A stretch of DNA of 64,000 nucleotides from Bacillus niameyensis. GTDB lineage: Bacteria; Bacillota; Bacilli; Bacillales; Bacillaceae_C. Both the position numbers and the translations under genes were made by a program. The DNA is taken from contig NZ_LN831197.1 of assembly GCF_001375535.1 (NCBI RefSeq), positions 4,479,155 to 4,543,154 of the forward strand, in the 5' to 3' direction. A model generated the notes under the pieces. The model was not told the origin of the DNA. It was given only the letters and a program-made list of their open reading frames with translations, and made no database searches. Of this stretch, positions 15,201 to 22,122 are shown in pieces; position 1 is the first letter of the stretch; every line of letters starts with the position of its first letter.

Positions 15201-16916
15201 TTGTTTACATATTGCCACTCAGATTTTAATATATTCTTAGATTTAACTGGTCCAGATGGCTGGCAGGAGAATCGTGATTTTTTAGAGAAAATGAAACAAT
15301 TATCAAAAAAGAAAAGTGTTACATACGCGAGTGAAGCTTTGATAGAAGATACAGAATCTCGAATGTATCCATTTAACCCTGAAGGTTTACCAACAGATAT
15401 CGGATGGATCGTGTATGAAGATTTGGATACGGATGAAACAGGAGTATTAATTATTTCAAATAATATAGACCATATGAAACATTATGTGGAGTACGGATTT
15501 AGCACCGTTTATTTACAAACGGAAAACTGTCAATTAGATTTTGATACTACGGTAATGCCAGATGAAGTTTGGGATTATGACAACTTTAATAGTTTCGCCG
15601 ATCATCCGAATCTACGGTTCACCTATTCAAGTGAGCTATTAGGCTTTCCGAATAAGGCTGAGTTAAAGTCTAAATTATTTAAGCTTTCTAATAAGCTGCG
15701 CATTCCCAATACCGATTGGGAAGCCGATATTATTTTTACCGGACGATATTTTACATCAAAAGACAATCGACATTATCACCATCCATTATCAAGGGCCATT
15801 TTGGGATTTAAAAAAGATAGATTTAATCAGCGAGACGTAGTTAAGAAAGTACTTGGCAAAACAATAGGTGAGTATTTGAATAGTGACGATACTGTTACTC
15901 ATATTGCCATTGTGCCACCAAGGCCTAATAAAGAAAGTCGATTTATTGGGATGGAAGAATTTATGGACGCAGATATAAAAGTGGAACATGATTTATTGGA
16001 GTCTGTTAATGATTATGACTCTCCTGGAAAATACCCAACATTCAACGAAAAGTATCAACATGTTTATGATAATATCAAATGTACGAAAAAAATATCAGGA
16101 CATGTGTTATTAGTGGATGATGTTTTTACAAGTGGAGCAACGACAGCTGAATGCGCCAGGGTATTATATAAAGAGGGGGCTAGTAAGGTAACCATTTTAC
16201 CATTAGCGTTTACACAGCACTTTAACTACTATGAACAATCTGTCATGCCCGTCATTTTTAATTCAGACGGAAATGAATATCATTTACGTTTTCGAAATAG
16301 TGACCACCAAGTATTTTGGTCAAGTAAGAAGGATAATGGAGAATTTGATTCTAAGAATTTTGAGATTATCAATCAAGAGTACGTAGATTATCATGGACAT
16401 TGGTCCGCAAAGAAGGTAGAGGTTCAGGAATATAGCGCAGACAAAGAAATACAGGCTATTATTTTTGATCTAGATAATACCCTACTTCAAACAGACCACT
16501 TAGAGAGTTATCGCTTGCAAAGAACGGCTATTAAAGATACTAGCCTTATTAAAAAAGAACATATAATTATACAACCTGATATACTAGCAGAATTACAACG
16601 GGCAAATATTAAAGTTGGAATTGTGACTAGATCACCGAGAAATTACGCTAAATCATTGTTAGCAGCCTATGGCTATACATATGATTGCCTCATAGCATCG
16701 TTAGATACTTTAAGAAGTAAACCAGCTCCAGATCCATTGTTAAAATGTGCGATAAAGCTAAAGATAAAACCGGAATACATAGTGAATATAGGCGATCAGA
16801 AAACAGATTTGCAAGCGGGAAATAAGGCTGGAATGATGAGTTTGCATATAGATACAGTATTGGATGATAATGTATTGATACGGACCCTTAATAGATACGC
16901 ACCATTAGAATTTTAG
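15201..16916 (+). CDS. Phosphoribosyltransferase-HAD fusion protein, ShosT-like
   Basis: A 571-residue two-domain enzyme. The phosphoribosyltransferase domain (about residues 170-345) has the PRPP loop VLLVDDVFTSGATT at 302-315, very like ComF. A HAD hydrolase domain follows at 415-571 with all four motifs: DLDNT (Asp423, Asp425), Thr476 in VTRS, Lys507 in SKPAPDP, and GDQKTD (Asp532, Asp536). About 160 N-terminal residues are unassigned. In the known ShosTA defence toxin-antitoxin system, a PRTase-domain toxin is paired with a DprA-family antitoxin, and the next gene here is DprA-like; I therefore infer a ShosT role, a nucleotide- or ribosyl-transferring toxin. TTG start behind AAGGAGATG; 86 bp after the Ntn gene, 14 bp before the DprA-like gene. 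Confidence 0.75.
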   Translation: MFTYCHSDFNIFLDLTGPDGWQENRDFLEKMKQLSKKKSVTYASEALIEDTESRMYPFNPEGLPTDIGWIVYEDLDTDETGVLIISNNIDHMKHYVEYGFSTVYLQTENCQLDFDTTVMPDEVWDYDNFNSFADHPNLRFTYSSELLGFPNKAELKSKLFKLSNKLRIPNTDWEADIIFTGRYFTSKDNRHYHHPLSRAILGFKKDRFNQRDVVKKVLGKTIGEYLNSDDTVTHIAIVPPRPNKESRFIGMEEFMDADIKVEHDLLESVNDYDSPGKYPTFNEKYQHVYDNIKCTKKISGHVLLVDDVFTSGATTAECARVLYKEGASKVTILPLAFTQHFNYYEQSVMPVIFNSDGNEYHLRFRNSDHQVFWSSKKDNGEFDSKNFEIINQEYVDYHGHWSAKKVEVQEYSADKEIQAIIFDLDNTLLQTDHLESYRLQRTAIKDTSLIKKEHIIIQPDILAELQRANIKVGIVTRSPRNYAKSLLAAYGYTYDCLIASLDTLRSKPAPDPLLKCAIKLKIKPEYIVNIGDQKTDLQAGNKAGMMSLHIDTVLDDNVLIRTLNRYAPLEF

Positions 16917-16930
16917 TAGGAGTGAACTAA

Positions 16931-17923
16931 TTGAATGATTTCTTCTGGACCACACTCAGTTGTATTAAAGGTGTAGGCAGTAAAACGTTAATTCAACTAT
17001 ATGGAAATAATCCACACCTAAATTTTGATAATCTTGATGAACTCTTAGAATTGATGAAGCAAAAAAGTGTAAGCCAATTGTTATCAATGGAAAATATGAA
17101 GCTTGCTAAAGAAAAAGCTGAACATTTAATTAAAGTACACGAAGAAAAAGGCATTAAAGTCATTCCGATTTCAAGTGAGTGGTATCCTACATATTTACGG
17201 TTAATTGCAGACCCGCCAACCCTCTTATATGCAAAAGGAAATATAGATCTGCTGAAAGAAAAACATACTTTGGCTATCGTTGGAACAAGAGAACCGACTG
17301 AAATGGGGATTAAAGCTGCCCGTAAAATTGCCGCAACTTTTGCTGGAATGGGATATACGATCGTCAGCGGTTTGGCATTAGGAATCGATACAGCTGGTCA
17401 TGAAGGAGCATTAATGATAGAAAACGGAAAAACAATAACCGTTTTAGCAGGGAGCCTGACAGAAATTTATCCAGCCAAAAATAAAGAACTGGCAATGGAA
17501 ATTTTGGAGCGGGATGGATTATGGCTCTCAGAAACTCCGATCGGCCAAGCAAATACACGGGGTAATTTCGTGAAGAGAGACCGGATTCAAAGTGGTTTAT
17601 CTTTAGGCGTTTGCCCCGTGCAAACACCTTTAAAAAGCGGAACTCAACATACAATCGAGTTCACACGAAAACAAAATAGATTTTTATTTACACCGATTCC
17701 TTTAAAACAAGATGAACATGAAAATGCGATTCAGGGAAATATGGAATTAATAAAAAACGGTGTTACTGTATTAAAAAACAAAGAATCGTATCAATCAATT
17801 CATGAAACATTACTAGATTATGAATTAAGACTCAATACTGAACATAAAGAGCGATTCGAAAAAAAGATTGATTTAAAGCGTGATTCAGATGAAACGATTG
17901 AACAGTTAAATTTATTTGATTAA
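16931..17923 (+). CDS. DprA/Smf-like SLOG-fold protein, ShosA-like
   Basis: A 330-residue relative of the DNA-processing protein DprA. Residues 10-30 look like a helix-hairpin-helix (IKGVGSKTL). The Rossmann-like core starts at LAIVGTREPTEMG (114) and shows SGLALGIDTAGHEGAL (146), TVLAGSLTEIYP and SETPIG. The DprA consensus FPxRNRIIAGLS is changed to VKRDRIQSGLS, and the usual C-terminal winged helix is absent, the chain ending in a short acidic tail. It is not the competence dprA, which in Bacilli sits next to topA. Its place directly behind a PRTase gene matches the antitoxin ShosA. It may bind ssDNA or nucleotides and neutralise the preceding protein. TTG start behind AGGAGTG. Confidence 0.78.
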   Translation: MNDFFWTTLSCIKGVGSKTLIQLYGNNPHLNFDNLDELLELMKQKSVSQLLSMENMKLAKEKAEHLIKVHEEKGIKVIPISSEWYPTYLRLIADPPTLLYAKGNIDLLKEKHTLAIVGTREPTEMGIKAARKIAATFAGMGYTIVSGLALGIDTAGHEGALMIENGKTITVLAGSLTEIYPAKNKELAMEILERDGLWLSETPIGQANTRGNFVKRDRIQSGLSLGVCPVQTPLKSGTQHTIEFTRKQNRFLFTPIPLKQDEHENAIQGNMELIKNGVTVLKNKESYQSIHETLLDYELRLNTEHKERFEKKIDLKRDSDETIEQLNLFD

Positions 17924-17927
17924 AAAA

Positions 17928-17958
17928 TTGGCTGAGTTATCACAGAATAAGTTATAAT
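17928..17958 (+). promoter_or_regulatory. Promoter of the SAM-riboswitch transcript
   Basis: TTGGCT (17928-17933) and a perfect TATAAT (17953-17958), with a somewhat long 19-bp spacer. The riboswitch aptamer begins 20 bp after the -10 box, as usual for S-box leaders. Confidence 0.5.
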
Positions 17959-17977
17959 AAAAGCATAAATTAAATAG

Positions 17978-18074
17978 TTATCAAGAGTGGCTGAGAGAAC
18001 TGGCTCAACGACGTCACAGCAACCTGCTCCGGCAAGGTGCTCCGACCAGCAAAGCAATTTGCTTTGGATGATAA
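17978..18074 (+). ncRNA. SAM-I (S-box) riboswitch aptamer
   Basis: The core matches the S-box consensus in order: P1 strand TTATCAAGAG, GAGAGAACTGGCTC, ACAGCAACCT, AAGGTGCTCC, CAGCAAAGCA with its partner TGCTTTGG, and the closing P1 strand GATGATAA. It binds S-adenosylmethionine and, with the terminator just downstream, stops transcription when SAM is plentiful. It controls an unrecognised 113-residue protein. Confidence 0.9.
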
Positions 18075-18085
18075 AATCGGAATGG

Positions 18086-18122
18086 AAATCCCTTTTGCGT
18101 TCAATGGCAAGAGGGATTTTTT
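18086..18122 (+). terminator. Riboswitch-controlled terminator
   Basis: AAATCCC..TTTTGC pairs with GCAA..GAGGGATTT, followed by a T tract. It lies directly after the aptamer, so it is the expression platform. An anti-terminator would use the 3' P1 strand. Confidence 0.85.
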
Positions 18123-18180
18123 ATTTGGAGTCGTGTGTTCTTTCAGGTTATTTGATAGCTAAACAAAGGAGAGTACAATG

Positions 18181-18522
18181 ATGAATGTGACTGGATTTAC
18201 GCGCGGTCTAATGGCTAAAAATTTTAACGAAGAGGAATTTTTCACACAAGTAGCTAGCTTAGTAGAAAGCCAGCTGCAGGAATGGGATGAGCAGTATGAA
18301 GTGAAGGTGATAATGAAAGGGAGCATGTATAAACTTTTCGTTAACCATCATAATTTGTTTTATCATCTTGTTCTTTCGAAAAATGATGTTCAATCTCTTC
18401 AAGAAAAAGGCCCGTTTGCCCTTGATCGAAAAATTTGGCAGAAGTTAGCGGAACAAGGATTGCCGATAATAAAAGGAACAGGGAATTATTTAGATATTTT
18501 GTTTTACAGGAATAGGAATTGA
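18181..18522 (+). CDS. Unrecognised 113-residue protein under SAM riboswitch control
   Basis: A small soluble alpha/beta protein with no signal peptide or membrane segment. The centre (YEVKVIMKGSMYKLFVNHHN, then LFYHLVLSKNDVQSL) looks like a beta-sheet followed by a helix. The end reads WQKLAEQGLPIIKGTGNYLD. No catalytic motif is seen. Of two adjacent ATGs, the second has better spacing (7 bp) from AAAGGAGAG. The SAM riboswitch upstream points to methionine, cysteine or SAM metabolism. I cannot assign a reaction. No second gene follows within a clear operon. Confidence 0.7.
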   Translation: MNVTGFTRGLMAKNFNEEEFFTQVASLVESQLQEWDEQYEVKVIMKGSMYKLFVNHHNLFYHLVLSKNDVQSLQEKGPFALDRKIWQKLAEQGLPIIKGTGNYLDILFYRNRN

Positions 18523-18604
18523 CAGTTAGTTCTGAAAGGGCGCACTAGTATTTCAAAGTTAATTTTGCTAACTTATAGATGTAAACAATTAGGGGGGAGA
18601 GGCT

Positions 18605-19207
18605 ATGAAGTTAGTATGGAAAGGAGTCTATAAAAGTAAGGACCAACTTCCAGTGGGGGAACTACCTGCACATGCTGTGAAATACAAAGAGCCTGACTCA
18701 ATGCTGAAACTAAATATCGTTGCAAGCTTGTTTGTTATCCCAGTTATTATACTGATTGTATTGGCGATCATTATCAAATCGCTCTTAATAGGAGATTTAG
18801 TTGGAAATAGCATTTTTAATTTATGGGGAATTCTTTTCGCCTTTTTAATGATCCTACCCCACGAATATTTACATGCCATCGTTTTTCCAAAAGGGGAAAA
18901 AGTAGAACTATGGGTTAGTCCAAAGGCACTAGGCGTTTTTGTTATATCGACGGCACCTATTTCAAAAGGACGATTCATCTTTTTATCGTTATTGCCAAAT
19001 ATTGTGTTCGGCTTTATTCCGCTCATAATCTGGATTTTCCTACCCCATGACTTAGCTATTACAGAAATTGTTTTTTCATTTGCATTCCTTAGTTTATTGT
19101 TTGGAGTTGGAGATTATCTAAATGTATTTAACGCCACATTTCAAATGCCAAAAGGATCCCTTCAACAATTGTCTGGTATGAATTCCTACTGGTATATGCC
19201 GAAGTGA
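18605..19207 (+). CDS. DUF3267 membrane protein with HExxH motif
   Basis: A 200-residue membrane protein with about four hydrophobic segments. HEYLH at residues 86-90 lies at the end of the second segment and GVGDYLN (Asp170) after the fourth; this HExxH...D pattern is shared with site-2-type intramembrane metalloproteases and defines DUF3267. The family is uncharacterised biochemically, so a peptidase role is inference. RBS is TAGGGGGGAG, start ATG. It stands alone, and is followed by a broken acetyltransferase gene. Confidence 0.75.
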   Translation: MKLVWKGVYKSKDQLPVGELPAHAVKYKEPDSMLKLNIVASLFVIPVIILIVLAIIIKSLLIGDLVGNSIFNLWGILFAFLMILPHEYLHAIVFPKGEKVELWVSPKALGVFVISTAPISKGRFIFLSLLPNIVFGFIPLIIWIFLPHDLAITEIVFSFAFLSLLFGVGDYLNVFNATFQMPKGSLQQLSGMNSYWYMPK

Positions 19208-19282
19208 ATCGTGGGAAATTCAGTAAGTCTGCTAGAGTCGAAGATTTAAATGCGCGAAACTAAGCATATTGGAGGTCATTGT

Positions 19283-19779
19283 ATGCAGCAAAATATAATA
19301 GTTAGTGAAGCAAATGAAAAAGAGCATCTTTTAGATGTATTAAGGATGAGGAAGAGGTTGGAAAAGCATATTGCTAATTCCGTACCTAACTATGTGCAAG
19401 AAGATGAAAATAAATTCCTACAAGGCTTGAAATCCTATTTTAATGATCCAAATGCCAAAATACATATTGCTTCTCTGCCAAATACAAATGAGTCATTGGT
19501 ATGGGCATTAGTATGCTTGAACACCATGATGACCCTAAAATAAAGATTGCAGGAAACATACACTATCTATGGGTAGAACCTGAACATCGGAAAAATAATA
19601 TTGGGAAAACCATTGTTGCGCGGATCATTCAGTTTTTCAAAGAAAATGGGGTTAATGATCTTTTTTTAGATTATAATTTTGGAAATATAGAAGCGGAGAA
19701 ATTTTGGGGAAGATTAGGTTATACACCTGGTATCATTGTCGCTAGGAATTCCATTAAAAATATCGAGAAGAAGTTATAG
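19283..19779 (+). pseudogene. GNAT N-acetyltransferase, frameshifted
   Basis: The first half (MQQNIIVSEANEKEHLLDVL onward) runs out of frame near 19500 in LVWALVCLN. The continuing frame gives GISMLEHHDDPKIKIAGNIH, then YLWVEPEHRKNNIGKTIVAR, the acetyl-CoA-binding motif, and FGNIEAEKFWGRLGY, the usual GNAT end. A single base loss near TTGGTATGGGC would explain it. Either the gene is inactive or the base is a sequencing error. The ATG has a good GGAGG site; earlier in-frame ATGs do not. Confidence 0.8.
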
Positions 19780-19784
19780 AAATT

Positions 19785-19824
19785 TCGGGGGACGGCGCCT
19801 GAATTGAAGAGCCTGTCCCCCCGA
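19785..19824. terminator. Bidirectional terminator between acetyltransferase and helicase genes
   Basis: TCGGGGGAC...GTCCCCCCGA, with an inner GGCGCCT/AGCC dyad, flanked by AAATT on the left and TTTTA on the right. It can end transcripts from both convergent genes. Confidence 0.75.
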
Positions 19825-19833
19825 TTTTACACT

Positions 19834-21768
19834 TTATTCCCAAACAGTTTCAACGGGTAAAACTTGTTTTATTTCTTGTTCGTATCGATGTTTTTCATTT
19901 TCTGTCATCCAAATGTGAACGACCCCCGAATCATTATGATTTCTAATTAAACGGCCGATCCCTTGGCGAAGTCTCAGCAACATATAAGGGGCATCGATTT
20001 CCTTCATCGGATCCTTGGCATGCTTTCGTTTAGCTTGAAAGACAGGATCTTTCGGTGGAAAGGGAAGGGAAGAAATAATGACTTGGGTTAAGGCGTTACC
20101 GGGAACATCCAATCCTTCCCACAAATGATACGAACAAAGAACTGTGGATTCATCCGTCTGAAAGCGCCTGACCGTTTCGCTAATTTCTTTATCTCCCTCA
20201 TACAGAATTGAAAAAGGCATATCTTCCGCTTCAGCCCATGCACGGAATTGCTGCATTTCTTCAATGGATGAAAATAAAATTAACGATCTCCCATCGTTAG
20301 CAACTAATTTTTCTCGAATTTTCCTCCACTTATCGGTAGAGCCATCATCCAAATGATGAATCACCTGCATTTTTTGTTCATAATCAAAGGGGGAAGCAAC
20401 GGAAAATGATAAAAATTGTTCTATTCCTAAATTGCGAGCGATATGAGAAAAATCGCCATCATGAGATAAAGTAGCTGATGAAAAGATGAATGGAATATTT
20501 TGTGAGAAAACTTCTTTTTTCAAAACATCTTCGACTAAACGCGGCATCATCACCAAGCTAACGTTATGATCCTTTTCTTCTAACCAAAAGATCGCCTTGT
20601 CATCTTTTAATAAAATCGATAATCCATAGGAGAAGAACTCCAAATATTCCTCAATAATTTTAATATAGTAATCACCAAAGGCAAATAGTTCTGAATCAAA
20701 AACGAGCTGTTCTAATAGCTCTTGTACTTTATCAAATAATGTTTTGACAATCGCAAGCTCGTGGTCGGAAAATGCTACCTCTTTACGATTTGACCCCTCA
20801 ACAGCCTTTGCATTTTCTGTTAACAAATCGAACCATTCATCATGTAATGCTAAGATATCTTCAATTAAGTAGAGCGAATCCTCACGAATGTTTTGATTCA
20901 TGTACCCCGTTAATACATCGGTTAATGTTTCCGCATGGAAACGATGTGTTAATCCCTTTTGAGCCGCAAATTCGAGTAAGTGGCCTTCGTCAAAAACGAC
21001 GCAACTTGCTTCAGGTAATAACGGCAATTGCCCTTCACGCTTACGAGAGTCTTTCGTCCAAATATGCTCCATATAAAAATCATGGGAACAAATAATGATA
21101 TCTGTCGCATGGCGATAATAATCCCGATTTAACGTTTGTCCGCTGCGGTGGCGAAGATCACATGTGGAACATTGCTGCAACGGATCCCAAGCGATTTTCT
21201 CCCATGATTCGTTGGATACCCATGGATATTCTTTCCGATCTCCATACCGTTGAAACGTTTTTCCACCTGCACTTGTATCATAAACAAAGTCAGGTATTTC
21301 ATCATGAACCCGTAAAATGTCCTTATCATCTGTCGTATTCGCGAGGCTGTCCAACTTTCTTACGCAAACATACTGCTCTCTTGCTTTGGCCATCCGCACA
21401 TCGATTTGCAGTCCTAATGCTTCTTCCAGTTTTTCAATATCCCCGCCTTTTTTCACCAACTGCTCAATCAATGTTTCATCGGCACAGGATATAATCGCTG
21501 GTTTTCTAAGATAACGAGCATAACTAATCGCAAACAATAAATAGACGAATGTTTTTCCCGTACCTACCCCAGCCTCTGCAAAAATAGTACTCTTGTTTCG
21601 GAAAGCCTTCTCCAATTGATAAGCCATAAAAATTTGCTCATCCCGCAACTCATACCCCTTCTCGGGTAAAATATCGTAAAAAACATCCCCAACGTATTCT
21701 CCTAAACGATCAAAAAAGTTTTTTTGCTTTGATATACTAAATGGAACTGCTCCAATTTTCATCGACAA
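19834..21768 (-). CDS. ypvA: DinG/XPD-type ATP-dependent DNA helicase, YpvA-like
   Basis: A superfamily 2 helicase of 644 residues. Walker A is AEAGVGTGKTFVYL near residue 65 and the DEAH-type box is VVFDEGH. Cysteines in EQYVCVRKL, QQCSTCDLRH and IICSHD fit the iron-sulfur cluster of the XPD/DinG group. C-terminal motifs include LPFPPKDPVFQAKR and LLRLRQGIGRLIRN. It lacks the exonuclease domain of long B. subtilis DinG and matches YpvA in length. It probably unwinds forked or branched DNA during repair. Its start lies next to a short unannotated gap and it is transcribed alone, with the bidirectional terminator at its end. Confidence 0.85.
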   Translation of the reverse strand: MSMKIGAVPFSISKQKNFFDRLGEYVGDVFYDILPEKGYELRDEQIFMAYQLEKAFRNKSTIFAEAGVGTGKTFVYLLFAISYARYLRKPAIISCADETLIEQLVKKGGDIEKLEEALGLQIDVRMAKAREQYVCVRKLDSLANTTDDKDILRVHDEIPDFVYDTSAGGKTFQRYGDRKEYPWVSNESWEKIAWDPLQQCSTCDLRHRSGQTLNRDYYRHATDIIICSHDFYMEHIWTKDSRKREGQLPLLPEASCVVFDEGHLLEFAAQKGLTHRFHAETLTDVLTGYMNQNIREDSLYLIEDILALHDEWFDLLTENAKAVEGSNRKEVAFSDHELAIVKTLFDKVQELLEQLVFDSELFAFGDYYIKIIEEYLEFFSYGLSILLKDDKAIFWLEEKDHNVSLVMMPRLVEDVLKKEVFSQNIPFIFSSATLSHDGDFSHIARNLGIEQFLSFSVASPFDYEQKMQVIHHLDDGSTDKWRKIREKLVANDGRSLILFSSIEEMQQFRAWAEAEDMPFSILYEGDKEISETVRRFQTDESTVLCSYHLWEGLDVPGNALTQVIISSLPFPPKDPVFQAKRKHAKDPMKEIDAPYMLLRLRQGIGRLIRNHNDSGVVHIWMTENEKHRYEQEIKQVLPVETVWE

Positions 21769-22122
21769 ACTCCTCTATAATTCTTTACATGGATAGATTC
21801 ATTTTAAAGGAATATGTGGCTATTTTCATCCTTTCAATATTCAAAAAATGGTGTGGTGTTGATTTTATTGGGGCACCTTACGCTTGTCTTTTATCTCATC
21901 GGAAGCTTAAAAAGTATGTTACATGGAAATTGGATGTCTCGTGTTTTTAGACCGAAAGAATGGCTCTCGTGGCCTCTACGCCCGTCATGTCTCCATTTTG
22001 CAAAAGTAGGGCCAGTTTTTGTAAAGACAGTGGACAGCCTTCATCATAAACTTGTGATATGTGAGGTAGTCTGTTGTGCTGCCTTTGTAAGGTAAAGAGT
22101 ATGCGGGAAAGGGAGTAGTGAA
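21769..22122. other. Intergenic region between divergent helicase and GH38 genes
   Basis: No gene is supported. A plus-strand frame of about 90 codons (MWLFSSFQYSKNG onward) has no ribosome site and odd composition. The region must hold both promoters, but no strong -35/-10 pair stands out; GGAAAGGGAG precedes the GH38 start. Confidence 0.4.

Noticed and set aside
16931..17923. The housekeeping competence gene dprA
   Set aside because: The DprA consensus around RNR is altered, the C-terminal winged helix is missing, and it is not beside topA/sucD as in Bacilli.
17987..18181. A 64-codon protein gene
   Set aside because: The frame runs straight through the SAM riboswitch and its terminator, which explain the sequence.
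21814..22095. A 93-codon gene upstream of the GH38 enzyme
   Set aside because: No ribosome site, odd residue composition and no recognisable motif; it lies in a divergent promoter region.
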